Source of the DNA: Phanerodontia chrysosporium
Taxonomy: Eukaryota; Basidiomycota; Agaricomycetes; Polyporales; Phanerochaetaceae
NCBI GenBank assembly: GCA_001910725.1
Contig: MJGA01000016.1
Coordinates: 434,001-498,000 of the forward strand
Direction of reading: 5' to 3'
Length of the DNA: 64,000 nucleotides
Shown here: positions 12,343 to 22,709 of the stretch, piece after piece
Layout of the letters: the number at the start of each line of letters is the position of its first letter
How positions within the stretch are numbered: position 1 is the first letter of the stretch
Program-made: the position numbers and the translations under genes
Notes under the pieces: generated by a model
Databases searched by the model: none
The model's input: only the letters and a program-made list of their open reading frames with translations
What the model was told of the DNA's origin: nothing

Positions 12343-13823
12343 CTCCAAGTGCGAGCACGTTGCTCTGCAGCCGTAGTGGAGAGGCCTTCGATCACGGCGA
12401 CGCGAAGCTCAGGTGCGAGCGCACGGACGGTTGGAGCATCGCGCCAGGAAGTGCGTCCGCAACCGGTTGGGACATCGTTGGCGAAACCTCGTAGGCTCTG
12501 AAATGAGGCCATTTGTCGAGCGAAGGCTAACGACGAACGGACGCGAGCGAGGCACCCAGCGCGCGTAACGTGGGGTGAGGCTGCGCTGCCTGCATTTGGG
12601 CGCACTCCATGTGACCGGAGGACACATGCCTGCTCTGATGACAGAACGGGGCTGACTACCGCAACCTTGACGTTGATCCGCAGGGCGCACAGAAGGCGGG
12701 GTGTGCACCATGGGCCCTTATGAGGCTACGTGCTTTGGGACGGGACATGGTGACCACGCACATGGACGTTTGTGCGCGTCGCGGCAGAAGATCAGCGAAC
12801 GGGTCCGGTGCTCGCGACGGCACCTGCCGTGGATGCGGCGGCCCGGTAGGATGCTCGGTCCAGCAGCGCCAGGTAGGTGCAAGAGCACTGCGACAGCTCG
12901 CACTTCGGATGCAACTAGAGATGAACGTGAGCGCAGCGGAGGGTCATGCTGTGGTCAAAGGCGACCCGCCATTGAGAACCATGGTCAGAAAGCTTGACTG
13001 TACCATCCCGTGCAATACAGCTCGCAGCCAACATCGGATGAAAGCGACTCTTGAGCGATAGCCCCAGAGCTGCCAAGAGGCTGCCGCTAAGTGCTATGCA
13101 TATGCCGCATTTCAAGGACACAGGAAGAGCGACGGCGGTGGCAAGTTGCGTCCAACCATGCACATGATCATTCGGAAGACTCCGACGCCACGACGACTGG
13201 CGAGCCGTTCCGCTCTTTCTCCGCGACCACCACCTCCGTCGGCCGAGCCTCGAGCTCAGCACACACAAGTCCAGTCGAATCGACGCCTGCTCTTTCATGC
13301 ATCTCTCGGTGTGCAGCACGTCACGTTCTTGCTGGCTGGGACTTAGCCTGCACCGCCTCGACATCCCAGCATAGCACACCTGGGAACGAGGTGTGTGAAA
13401 TCGACTCCCATACCCATCGAGTCAAACTTTCGGCGTGTTCTTCATCTCTCATACCCATGATTACAAGGTTTGAACACCGTTCAACCCGAAGGTAGCTTTC
13501 GCAATACCCCAATGCAGGCGATGGCTTACACGGACGTGAAACTCGCTCCCGCTGCACCATGGGTATATCACTGCAGTCAACATCCAGTACCCCCACAGGC
13601 CGGTACAATCAATGGTTCGTCCACAGCCTCATCCCTGCTGCACCGATGGCTGTACGCCTTCGCCCTTCCTGCGACTACATTTCGGGCACGATTTTCCCTC
13701 CAGTACTCGTCCGTTAAGTTCGAAACACGGGGCGCGATGTGGCCTACTCACAGTTGTGGCGTAGGTTCGATTCGCCCTGTCGATAACAACTGTTGGGGAA
13801 AAGCCCGCACCCTTGTGCTTGTG
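12343..13823. other. Intergenic, divergent promoter region
   Basis: About 1.5 kb between the divergently transcribed polygalacturonase and the first membrane-protein paralogue. Several open frames exist on both strands (for example 12915-13379 minus) but none resembles a known protein or keeps splice-consistent continuation. It probably holds regulatory DNA for both neighbours; no repeat or RNA gene was noticed. Confidence 0.45.
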
Positions 13824-13830
13824 TATATAG
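13824..13830 (+). promoter_or_regulatory. TATA box of membrane paralogue 1
   Basis: TATATAG lies 52 nt before the ATG at 13882. The same heptamer precedes paralogue 2 (16071-16077), which supports a shared promoter architecture. Confidence 0.6.
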
Positions 13831-13881
13831 CCCGTGCCGCAGAATGCGAGTCAGCAGGGGTCAACATCCTTTCCTCGAGAG

Positions 13882-15341
13882 ATGTCTCTGAACTCCACCG
13901 CCCTCGAGAGTGCCTTCTCGCTACTGTCCATCGAAACAGCGATCTTCTCGTCTCTCAGCGCGTTGTTCGGTGCGTCTTTGCGCAGCGTGCCCCCGGGGCA
14001 CCGAGAAGCTGACATCCTTCTAGGCGTGTATTTCGTCCTGTTCATACTTGCGGTATGGGCGACATATCGGCAGTCTAGCAAGGCGAACACTCGGCTGAGG
14101 ACCATAACACTGGTTCTGTAAGTGTGCGAGCACACGATGCAGCGTTTTACTCACTCACGCGCACACAAAGCTTCGTCGACCTTTGCGTCCACTACGCCAT
14201 GCGTGCCATCACCATTGCTCAAGACCGCTCTCCAGTCATGCCGGACGACGAACTCCTCGCGTGGTACATACCGATCGTCTTCGTGGCATGGTGAGCTGCA
14301 TCCTCGCGCCTGAACACAACAATAGACATGTTGACCATTCGTCTGCAAAGCCTCACCACCACTCTCGCGGTGCGTCTGCATCTGAGACTAGTTGTGGAAT
14401 CACTGCTGACGCAGCTCCAGGGGCTCATCTCTGACGGCTTGCTCGCATGGCGGCTCTACGTCATCTGGGGACGCTCGCGGTGGGCATTGTGGATCCCCAC
14501 CGTCGGCGTCGTCCTCACAGCGCGTGCGTGGCCACGCACCGTACGATACCATGTTCCTTTTCTGACAACGCGGATTAGTGGTGGGGTTCGTGAGCGGTTT
14601 CCAGAATCTCGACGCGTACCGCAGCGTCAGCTCGTACTGGAACCACTACCAGGAAGTCTCCTTCCAGGTCAACGCGGCATGGGGCTGGATCATGCTTGGT
14701 ACCAACACCATGATGACGATGTCTATTATTGGGAGGATCATGTGCATCCATCTGCTTCGTTGCTACCGTCGGCAAGCGAGTAACCTGCATTGGGCAGCCA
14801 TGTTACGAGGAAGGCAAAGGCCGAGGATGTCGCCAAGTCACGGATGGATCCGTACTCCAAGTTACTCGAGGCGATCATTGAGTCTGCGCTCGTAACGTGG
14901 TTTGGGCTCGTCTTCTACGGAATAGCAACGGTCGCGCCTCAGGGACACATCACGGTACGTTTGCACGTCCTGCTTCAGGTGTCAGCCGCTTCATCTTGAG
15001 ATGCAGACCAACCTGGACATTGGATTCGTCTTGATCTGCATCGTGCCGATCTTCTTCGTGAGTCGCAGGCTGTGTGCCATGCCTTGCAGGCGCTGAACAG
15101 ACGCACGCGACAGGGCATCTCGCAATGCCTGATCACCGTGCGGCTCGGTCTCGCGAGCGCCCCGACTTTCGAGCGCCCGTCAAGCAGGCACACGCAAACG
15201 ATTGGCGGCAGCGGAGGATCGAAGGGCATTGTCGTCAGTATCGAGCAGGCAGTTAGCAGCGACCACGGGTCCTCGGATCTGGAGAAGGCTGAGAGGCTGT
15301 CAGACAGCGAGAGCGAGAGGTCGTCGGTCTCTGAGGTGTAG
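13882..15341 (+). CDS. Seven-helix membrane protein, tandem paralogue 1 (function unknown)
   Basis: Member of a basidiomycete family of multi-spanning membrane proteins with no assigned function; I do not recognise a named domain with certainty. Exons include 13882-13969, 14024-14117 and one from 14171, then several more with conserved phases. Conserved blocks shared with the two downstream paralogues are ALFG|VYFVLF..AVWATYR, FVDLCVHYAMR, GLISDGLLAWRLYVIWGR, FQVNAAWGWIMLGTNT, ESALVTWFGLVFYGIATVAP and GHIT, then IVPIFF|GISQCLITVRLGL. About seven hydrophobic segments can be counted. The hydrophilic tail (about 15150-15341) is Ser/Glu-rich, as in a cytosolic regulatory tail. Stop TAG 15339-15341. 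The layout resembles a receptor-like protein, but no ligand, G-protein or transport motif supports a function. Confidence 0.75.
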
Positions 15342-16070
15342 GCCTCGGGTGTTAGGCGTACCACTCGACCAAGGGACGCTATGAGCGAAAGGAAGCATGT
15401 AGAGTATGTACATTTCTGCATCGGAGTTGGCCAGCCTTTATGACGACAATAGCTGTCAGGGGTCCGCATCAGCGCCACAAAGATTGGCGACCGGGGGTCC
15501 CCGGGCACCGACCTCGCCAACGCACGCTGAGACAGGTCCGCCTCTCAATGTTCTTCCACCACGGCACGAGGATCGAGATGCATGTGGCTGTGGGCCCGCA
15601 CTTGCCCAATCACGCCGACCGCGTTTGAAGCACTCCAGCTCCGTGATGGCCGCGCTCGCGAGGATCCGTCACCGCCCTGTCTCGCTGTGCACCGCGCGGG
15701 CAGCACGTCCGCCGGAGCTGCTGTGCGTCGTGCTCGCTGCTTGCGTACGGCGAGGCCCCAGAGGCCCCCGCGTCGCAAAGCAGCCCAAGCAGACGCAGCC
15801 TGCACTGAACCTGCGGGGACGCCCGCGAGCTTAGCGCATCGCAAGTGCAGTCTCGCACGCGTGTGGCGGTGCGGGCCGTCCGTCTGCACAGTGTGTCCAT
15901 GCCACCCTTCCCCTCGCTCGCTCCACCCGGCGCAGCGCCCCCGAGGAAGTCGGAGGGGCGTGGTGCAGGGGCCACGCCCACTAATGTGCAGGCAGACGCA
16001 GGCTTGTGCGCGCCGCACGGCCGCGTGCCCGTGCCGTCCGGAATGAGACCCCTCTTGCCCGCGCCGGGGG
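15342..16070 (+). other. Intergenic, between membrane paralogues 1 and 2
   Basis: About 730 bases between co-oriented paralogues. They hold the 3' end of the first and the promoter of the second. The sequence is GC-rich, so long open frames run on both strands (for example 15545-16303 minus), but none has conserved protein features. Nothing else was recognised. Confidence 0.45.
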
Positions 16071-16077
16071 TATATAG
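16071..16077 (+). promoter_or_regulatory. TATA box of membrane paralogue 2
   Basis: TATATAG lies 34 nt before the ATG at 16105 and 55 nt before the ATG at 16126. With a normal TATA-to-start-site spacing of about 30 nt, the second ATG would be the first one with a usable leader. Confidence 0.6.
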
Positions 16078-16104
16078 GGCCCCTGTCGCTGGCCGCCTGC
16101 GCGC

Positions 16105-17639
16105 ATGTCCGTCCAGTACTCGACGATGGCAGAGCCCACGCTTGAAGACGCGTTCCGGCTCCTCTCGATCGACGCCGTGCTGTTCTGTGCGCTGAACGCG
16201 CTCTTTGGTGCGTCGCGCTGCGTGCTTTCCGGCGGATGACGATGCTCAGGGCGCGTGCCAGGCATCTACTTTGTATTCTTCTGTTTCGCTGTGTGGTCGA
16301 CATACCGGTTCCCGAGCGCGGTGCAGACGCGGCAGCGGGCTGTCACTGTAGCGTTGTGCGTACCCTGCTCCTATCCGATGGGCAGAGACACCGACACTGC
16401 CTAGATTTGTCGTACTGTGCGTCCATTACTTCACGCGCAGTGCGGTCTTCGCTGGAGACCGCAAGTACGCTGTGCCGAAACAGCCCCTGGGAGGCCCTGT
16501 GCCGCTGCTATTCATATCAAGGTTAGCACCCTTGAAGCATGACCTGCCATTGCTCCTCACTGACGCCGCTCGTGATGAATAGCATGATGGCGACTACAGC
16601 GGTGCGTCGAGCCTCGCCCAACCTGATCTCAACAGGAGATTGAGCCTCCCTGTAGGGTTTGCTTGCCGACGGCATACTCGTCTGGCGTATGTACGTGGTC
16701 TATGGCCGTGTCCGCTGGGCAATGTACGTTCCTGCAGCTGCAGTCATCGCCACAGCACGTAAGGATGTCTCTGTGCACAAGAAGTGGCGTTTCAGTTATC
16801 TGATGGCCACAATGTCTAGTTGTGGGGTACGCCAGCAACTTCCTGGACCTTGTGGCCTACCAGAGCATGGACGCCTTTGAAGCGCACTACGAGAAGACGG
16901 TTTTTGAAGTCAACGCTGCCTGGGGATGGTCGATGTTCGCGGTCCACACCGTGCTTACTGGCTCGATTATCGCAAGAATCATGTAGGGTCCCGCGCAATC
17001 TCGCATGTATCCTCATGCTGACAGCGGTTGAGAGATATTCAACAAGGAAAGCGCGACACGAGAGCATAGTTAGACCACGAACAGGGCCGCACTCGGTGCT
17101 CCTCGAAGCTATCGTCGAGTCCGCACTCGTCAGTTGGGTCGGCCTGCTGTTGTACGGCATCACGGCCGTGGCACCCGAAGGCCACATCACGGTGCGTGCC
17201 TTGCGCTCCCGCTGCAACATCCGCTCACCATCGAGGCCCCTAGACCGATAAGAACATCGGCTTCGTGATGCAGGGCGTCGTCCCTCTATTCTTCGTGCGT
17301 CCGCATCCGCTGCCATGGCGCAGCACGCACGCAGGCTGACGCGGCACCCAGGGCACTGCGCAGAGCCTCGTCACGGTCCGGCTCGGCGTGCAGGCGCGCC
17401 CAGACTCGACGTGGGCGCGGCGCGTCGACGCAGAGCGGCGCGTCGGGCCGCCGCGGCATCTTCGTGCACGTGCAGCGCGCGACGCGCACAGACTCGCAGG
17501 CGGAGAGCTTCGCACACGACAAGCGCGACGTGCTGTGCGCGAGCGAGCACGCGTCGTCTGTTGCGCACGTCGTGTAGCGCTGTGCTCCATTGCCTCCCCG
17601 GGGCGGTTGACGAGGGGTCATGGGCGGCGAGCATTGTGA
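16105..17639 (+). CDS. Seven-helix membrane protein, tandem paralogue 2, frame lost in tail
   Basis: Second member of the tandem family. Conserved segments are all present: GIYFVFFCFAVWSTYR, FVVLCVHYFTR, GLLADGILVWRMYVVYGRVR, FEVNAAWGWSMFAVHT, ESALVSWVGLLLYGITAVAP and GTAQSLVTVRLGV. The start is either 16105 (MSVQYST...) or 16126 (MAEPTLEDAFRLLSI), the latter aligning better with the paralogues and the TATA box. The intron after ARI uses the acceptor ending at TTGAGAG just before ATATTC. The hydrophilic tail departs from the family: in the frame of the last helix it becomes Arg-rich and stops at 17637-17639. The +1 frame from about 17430 reads GRRGIFVHVQRATRTDSQ and stops at 17575-17577, matching paralogue 1 (SKGIVVSIEQAV). 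A one-base insertion or two-base loss between 17400 and 17455 would explain this; a true allele cannot be excluded. Confidence 0.68.
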
Positions 17640-18519
17640 TAGACTCTGATGATATGGACTTTCGTGTAGTTGTACGGCTGATGGAGCCTATTTATGGCGG
17701 ACTGTGATCGGACCCGGGGTGCAGCTGACGAGCAGGCACCGCGGTGTGTGATGACGGTGCAGATGGCCGCTTGTAAAATGCCTCATGGGACCGCACGTCG
17801 ACACCCGTGTGTGCGCTGTAATCGCGAACGGGGACAGATACGTAACGTACTCAGCCGGATGTTTGTGTCTCCTGTTTGTCAGTTGGAACCAGTGGTCCCA
17901 GTCTCGCGCGGGAGGCGGTGTTCGAAGTCCCATGGAAGGGCCTGTGCCCGGGGTCCGGGCGCGCCCCCGTGACTGCCGCACGACGCGCGCGCCTACGTAA
18001 GTCTCTGCGCACTCTTTGACCGCCAACGTCACGATATGACAAAAAAGCAGGTCGTCCCTGGCAAAGGCGCGCGTAACATGCCTCGTGCGTCCGGCCGTTT
18101 CATGCTCGCGCTGTCGGAGGAGCACCAGCCCCGGCTACGGGCGCCATCGGCTCCCGACACATCAGAGACAGCTCGCGCCCTCGCCAAGCGAGCTCCCGTG
18201 CGGCGGGTGTATGCTCCCTGTGTATACGCACGCACGCATCCACCAAGTGACTTTGCTGCAACAGGGGGCCTCCAACACTGTAGCGGGAGACGCGGGCACG
18301 GCTCCCTCGCGCCGCGCAAAAATGCAAACCTATGGCGCGCATCTTAGGTTCAAGCTCAAGAGGCTGCGAGGCTGTCCAAGGGACCCACTGGCGGCCCCCT
18401 GCCGAGCGCGCACATCAGTGTTTCAGTGTCCCGAGCCTGTGCGCCAGGGCCCAGCCGGCTCCCCCTGGGCTGCGTGGCCCCCGCGCTGATGGACGCGGCA
18501 CCCTCCCATCGATGCACCA
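17640..18519 (+). other. Intergenic, between membrane paralogues 2 and 3
   Basis: About 880 GC-rich bases with long spurious open frames on several frames. No conserved protein, RNA or repeat was recognised. It should contain the promoter of paralogue 3. Confidence 0.45.
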
Positions 18520-18525
18520 TATAAT
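18520..18525 (+). promoter_or_regulatory. TATA-like box of membrane paralogue 3
   Basis: TATAAT lies about 105 nt before the ATG of paralogue 3, far enough for a normal leader. It is less exact than the TATATAG heptamers of the other two copies. Confidence 0.45.
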
Positions 18526-18624
18526 GTTGCGCGCGCGCCGGGCCCGCGAGCGGCGTGCGGACATTACTTCTCGATCTTCTCTGTTCTGCTCCCACCACCC
18601 CTCCACGAGAGTGTGGCCCGCGCG

Positions 18625-20197
18625 ATGTCGGACCTCCAGGAGTCGTTCAACCTCCTCTCGATCACGTCTGTCGTGTTCGCGTCGCTGAACGCGCTGTGCG
18701 GTGAGTGCCTCCCCTCCTCGTCCTGCAGTTCGGAATGGCGCGATGGCTGATTGCCGGGCTGGCAGGCATATACTTTGTGCTGTTCACCTTCACGATATGG
18801 TCGACGTACCGCCAGGCCGACCGCGCGTACTCGCAGCTGCGCGTGGTGACGATTGTCCTGTGCGTCAATCTCCCAGCCCCGCCCCCGCCCCCGCCGAGAC
18901 CAAACATGCTAACGCCATTGCCTCCAGCTTCATCGTCATCTGCGTGCACTACAGCATGCGCTCCGTGGACTTCAGCCAGCGGCGCCTGCACTCGCACGAC
19001 CCCGCACAGGCATCGTGGGTGACGCCCGTGGACTTTGTCGCAAAGTGAGTGTTCGTATCCTGCAGGTCGCGGTGCGCAGTGGCTGACGCGGCACCGGCAG
19101 CACGACGACGACGCTCGCGGTGAGTGCTCCGCGGGGCACGGTGCGCTGTATCGCCGGCTGACAATAGCGCCGTCCGCAGGGCCTTATCTCCGACGGGCTG
19201 CTCGCGTGGCGCTTTTACGTCGTCTTCGACAGGGCGCGCTGGGCGCTGTACGGGCCCGCCATCGCGATCCTCGTGAACGCCAGTACGTACCCCCATGCCC
19301 TGCCGCCGCCCGCAACGTGCACACTGACGCGCCACTGCGCAGTGCTCGGCTTCGCCGGCGACCTGCTCTGCTTCTCGGTGTACCACAACGCGCAGATGTA
19401 CGTGCACCGCTACGCGACGGTGCAGGCGACGATCAACGCCGCGTGGGGCTGGACGATGTTCGTCACGAACACCGTGCTCACGAGCCTCATCATCTGGCGC
19501 ATCATGTGCGTGGCCCCCCCCCCCCCTCGCTCTCCTTCTGCCCACCCTGCCCCGGCTGACACGGCTGGTGGCGCCCGCATTTGCAGACACCAGAGCCGCC
19601 CGACGCGCGAGCAGAAGCGGTTAGGGCTCCGCGGCGCGCCGTACGCGACCGTCGTCGAGGCCATCGTCGAGTCCGCGCTCGTGACGTGGATCGGCCTCCT
19701 CCTGTACGGCATCTCGACCGTCGCGCCGACCGGGCACATCACGGTGCGTCGCCGCCGGCGCCCTTGCCGATGACGCACACATGCATTGCTGACGGGGACT
19801 CTCGCACAACAGACGGAGCTCGACGCCGGGTTCGTCTTCTCGTGCATCCTCCCGATCTTCTTCGTGCGTCACATTCCCTCTTTTCCAACTGCGTTTCTCC
19901 TCCCCTGGGGCTGACACACGCGTGACGCAACAGGCGATCTCGCAGTGCCTCATCACGACGCGGCTCGGGCTCGCGGCAGAGTCGGTGCGCAGCGCGCCGA
20001 CGACGGCGTCCGGCTCGAGCCGCACGACGCACCGCCGCCACTCCTCCTCGCTCGCCGCGCGCGAGATCGAGGTGCAGATGCACACGATCGTCGAGGTCGA
20101 GTCCGCGCGCACGCGCAGCACCGCGTTCGTCGACCAAAAGGAGGTCATCGACATCTGCGACGACGTGCGCCCGCCGGACGTGGCGGCGCAGGTATAA
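18625..20197 (+). CDS. Seven-helix membrane protein, tandem paralogue 3 (GC-rich copy)
   Basis: Third member of the tandem family. It starts MSDLQESFNLLSITSVVFAS, the same opening as its neighbours. Shared blocks: GIYFVLFTFTIWSTYR, FIVICVHYSMR, GLISDGLLAWRFYVVF, INAAWGWTMFVTNT, ESALVTWIGLLLYGISTVAP, GHIT and AISQCLITTRLGLAAE. Exon boundaries and phases match paralogues 1 and 2, for example the split codon after WRI (donor after AT, acceptor before ACACCAG) and the phase-0 junction after the last FF. The tail (about 19980-20197) is hydrophilic with a Ser/Thr-rich stretch and ends ...PPDVAAQV. Codon third positions are almost all G or C, more so than in paralogues 1 and 2. A run of ten C lies in an intron near 19513. 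Function unknown. Confidence 0.75.
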
Positions 20198-20539
20198 TTC
20201 CACGGGATGACGGCGACGCGTTTTGACGACCTTGTTCTGGTGACGACTAATTTATTGTGCTTGTGACGCTCATTTGCTGTATCTATATCATGTCAGGCTC
20301 CCTCGTGGGCATACTTAGCGACGGCTTTACGGACTTTGATTATGGTAGACTGTTTGATGACATTCGACAAGAAATGAGAGATGGAGACTACACAGAAGCG
20401 CTACGGTGAGGGCATCTCTCACATTATTCACTCACATTGAACCCTGGAACACAAAGCCAAGTAACATCGTGTATATATGTTCAAAGAGAAACCGTTTACA
20501 TAGACTAGTACTTGCGCTGGAGCGATATGGGATGTTTAA
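20198..20539 (+). other. Intergenic, flank of inverted-repeat element
   Basis: AT-richer 3' flank of the third membrane paralogue. It contains TATATCATG and GTATATATG stretches but no gene. TTAA at 20536-20539 directly abuts the left arm of the inverted-repeat element. Confidence 0.4.
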
Positions 20540-20659
20540 GACGCGTGCTAGTTTCCCCCGCGAGCGTCGAGGCTCGCAGGGTACTTATCCCGAGGACCAA
20601 GAAAGGGTCCGCGCCAGGACGGCTCCAAGTCTGCATGAGAGCCACCCTTCCCTCGGGGT

Positions 20660-21375
20660 AACGGCGCGCGAGGAGCTCGCTGCCGGGGCGGGAAGCTCGC
20701 CCAAGTCCGAGGAACTCAGACTTTGCCTACGAGAAACTCGTGGCGGGCACCTGAGGAACTCAGGTGTCAGGACGGGAAACTCGTCCTTCCTTGTCCGGGA
20801 AACTCAGACCAAGGTGCGCGAGGAACTCGCGACTTGTTTTGTGGCGGGAAACTCGCCTAGTCTGAGAAGCTCAGACCTCGCCTCGAGAAGCTCGCTGCGG
20901 GCACCGAGAAACTCGGGTGTCGGACGGGAAACTCGTCCTGATCCTCGTCTGAGAAACTCAGAACAAGGTGCGCGAGGAACTCGCGACTTTGAGGCGGGAA
21001 GCTCGCCTATCCTCGGCTGGGAAACCCTGCCAGAGGTGCGCGAGGAACTCGCGACTTTAGGTTTTGGGCGAGAAACTCGCCACGCGGATGTTGGGACGGG
21101 AAACTCATCCTTCCTTGTCCGAGGAACTCGGACCAAGGCGCGCGAGGAACTCGCGACTTTGAGGCAGGAAGCTCGCCTATCCTCGGCTGGGAAACCCTGC
21201 CAGAGGTGCGCAAGGAACTCGCGACTTTAGGTTTTGGGCGAGAAACTCGCCCTTCCTTGTCCGAGAAGCTCAGGCCAAGGCGCGCGAGGAACTCGCGACT
21301 TTGAGGCGGGAAACTCGCCTATCCTCGGCTGGGAAACCCGGCCAGAGGCGCGCGAGGAACTCGCGACTTTGGGGT
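20660..21375 (+). repeat. Left hairpin array, about 31 short palindromic units
   Basis: Tandem short palindromes spaced about 20-25 nt. The commonest unit is CGCGAGGAACTCGCG; others are GGCGGGAAACTCGCC, GGCGAGAAACTCGCC, CACCTGAGGAACTCAGGTG, GTCCGAGGAACTCGGAC and GTCTGAGAAGCTCAGAC. Each has a central GRG-RAR-CTC, that is a 6-8-bp stem around a purine trinucleotide (GAA, AAA, AAG or GAG), with flanking stem bases that vary between units but covary across the loop. I counted about 31 units by eye. Confidence 0.85.
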
Positions 21376-21444
21376 GGTGGTCGAGGTCGGCGACGACGAC
21401 GACGACTGCAACAACTCCTCGCTGTCACCGTCGTCGTTTGTTGC

Positions 21445-21489
21445 CTGTGAAATGTTCAGTATGGCGCTGCAGTGCTGAATAGTACTCAC
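21445..21489 (-). other. 45-nt intron-like segment, left arm
   Basis: On the minus strand this begins GTGAGTACTATTC and ends ACATTTCACAG, with a CATACTGAAC branch-point-like site. It is 45 nt long, exactly like its counterpart in the right arm, and lies about 110 nt after an outward-facing TATA box. Confidence 0.6.
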
Positions 21490-21590
21490 GAACTCTGTTG
21501 TAAGTGTTTGTTATATGAGGCTTGATTTGAATGTGCTGAGGGAGGCTGCGGGAGCTTGAGGCCTGAGACTCAACGGCAGGACCCCCACGG

Positions 21591-21598
21591 TATTTATA
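21591..21598 (-). promoter_or_regulatory. Outward-facing TATA box, left arm
   Basis: TATAAATA on the minus strand inside GGTATAAATACC, facing the left hairpin array. The right arm has the same box in mirror position (22499-22506). Confidence 0.6.
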
Positions 21599-21723
21599 CC
21601 TTTTGTTTGTTTGTCGCAGTCAACAACGACGCGTCCTTGTTTGCCAGTATTTGCCGACGCGTTGTTTGCTCGATAGCCACGAAGCAGCCGGCAGCATCGG
21701 ACACCGGATTCGATCCTCGGACT

Positions 21724-22372
21724 GCTCGGAGCTCGATCTACTACCTAGGGCGCAGAAGAGAACAGCCTCGGAGAGCGGCCGACAGACAATGAATCGGCGG
21801 CATTGGCTTCGCTCACGGCACCTGACTTCTCGCGAGTGAGCTCGACGTTTTTCTCTCGATATTCCTGGGGTGTACTATTGACTTTGAATACTGAGACCAG
21901 ATATTCAGCAGAGCCTAGTAAATTGGAGTGCACAAGAATATAGAGCGACATGAAGGACGTCGTCGTTGCGGCCGCTGCTGCAGGAGGAGCGAGTCGGAGT
22001 TTGATGCCACGCAAGCAAACTTGGACAACTGCCTATTTGGGACGTCAAAGCGAAGCGCTCGAAATGCCTGCAAGAAAATCAACCTGCTCTCTACCAGCCA
22101 TTCTTTCCATGCTTGTCATACAAGAGACAAGCCTGGCCCTTCATTGTATGTCCCTACTCTTTATATGGTTAACTAGACAGGCTAGTACTGGCTAGCTCGA
22201 ACTGTTCACTTACGGTCGAGTTGTAGGCATCTCTGGGCGCCGCCGCTCAGTGGCTTACGCCTGGCCGTTTTGGCTAGCTCGGTGAGCTTCGACGTCCCCG
22301 AAGCCGTGGCAGATGTCGGGTCACCTTCTCTGCGCCGATTGTGACCCAGGTGGCGTCTGATGCAGCCACTGC
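21724..22372. other. Non-repeated core of the inverted-repeat element
   Basis: About 650 bases between the two arms. Short open frames exist (21745-22014 minus; 22206-22490 minus) but none resembles a transposase, reverse transcriptase or any other known protein. Two short CTAG-rich patches occur near 22168-22200. Confidence 0.45.
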
Positions 22373-22498
22373 CAGTCCGAGGATCGAGTCCGGCATCCGA
22401 CACTGCCGGCTCCTTCGCAGGCGTCGTGCAAACAACGCGTCGACAAACATGGGCAAACACAGGCGCGTCCTTGTTGATTGCGACAAACAATGGAAAGG

Positions 22499-22506
22499 TA
22501 TAAATA
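22499..22506 (+). promoter_or_regulatory. Outward-facing TATA box, right arm
   Basis: TATAAATA in GGTATAAATACC on the plus strand. It is followed 102 nt later by a GTGAGT splice donor and then by the right hairpin array, so transcription would run outward. Confidence 0.6.
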
Positions 22507-22600
22507 CCCTATGAATCCTGCCATCGAGTCTCAGACCTCAAGCCCTCAAAGCCTCACAGCCTACCGAGTCTCTTACAACAGAGTCTTACAGCCAAGCCTG

Positions 22601-22645
22601 GTGAGTACTATTAAATGCTGCAGCACCATACTAAACATTTCACAG
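22601..22645 (+). other. 45-nt intron-like segment, right arm
   Basis: Begins GTGAGTACTATTAAATG and ends ACATTTCACAG, with TACTAAAC as branch-point-like site. Length and both splice sites equal those of the left-arm copy, although the internal bases differ at several positions. Confidence 0.6.
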
Positions 22646-22709
22646 CGACGGACAACGACGGTGACAGCGAGGAGTTGTTGCAGTCATCGTCGTCACCGAC
22701 ATCGACCAC

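Noticed and set aside
20406..21230. A 274-codon open frame through the left hairpin array, and similar frames in the right arm
   Set aside because: The frame exists because the repeat units lack stops in that phase. The translated product is a monotonous repeat, the frame is not kept between arms, and the likely promoters point the other way on that strand.
20660..21375. CRISPR-like array
   Set aside because: The units are palindromes with variable stems and no constant repeat alternating with unique spacers, and the genome is eukaryotic.
22206..22490. Minus-strand frame in the element core as a transposase remnant
   Set aside because: There is no DDE, RNase H-like or zinc-finger pattern, and most of the frame lies in the inverted repeat itself.
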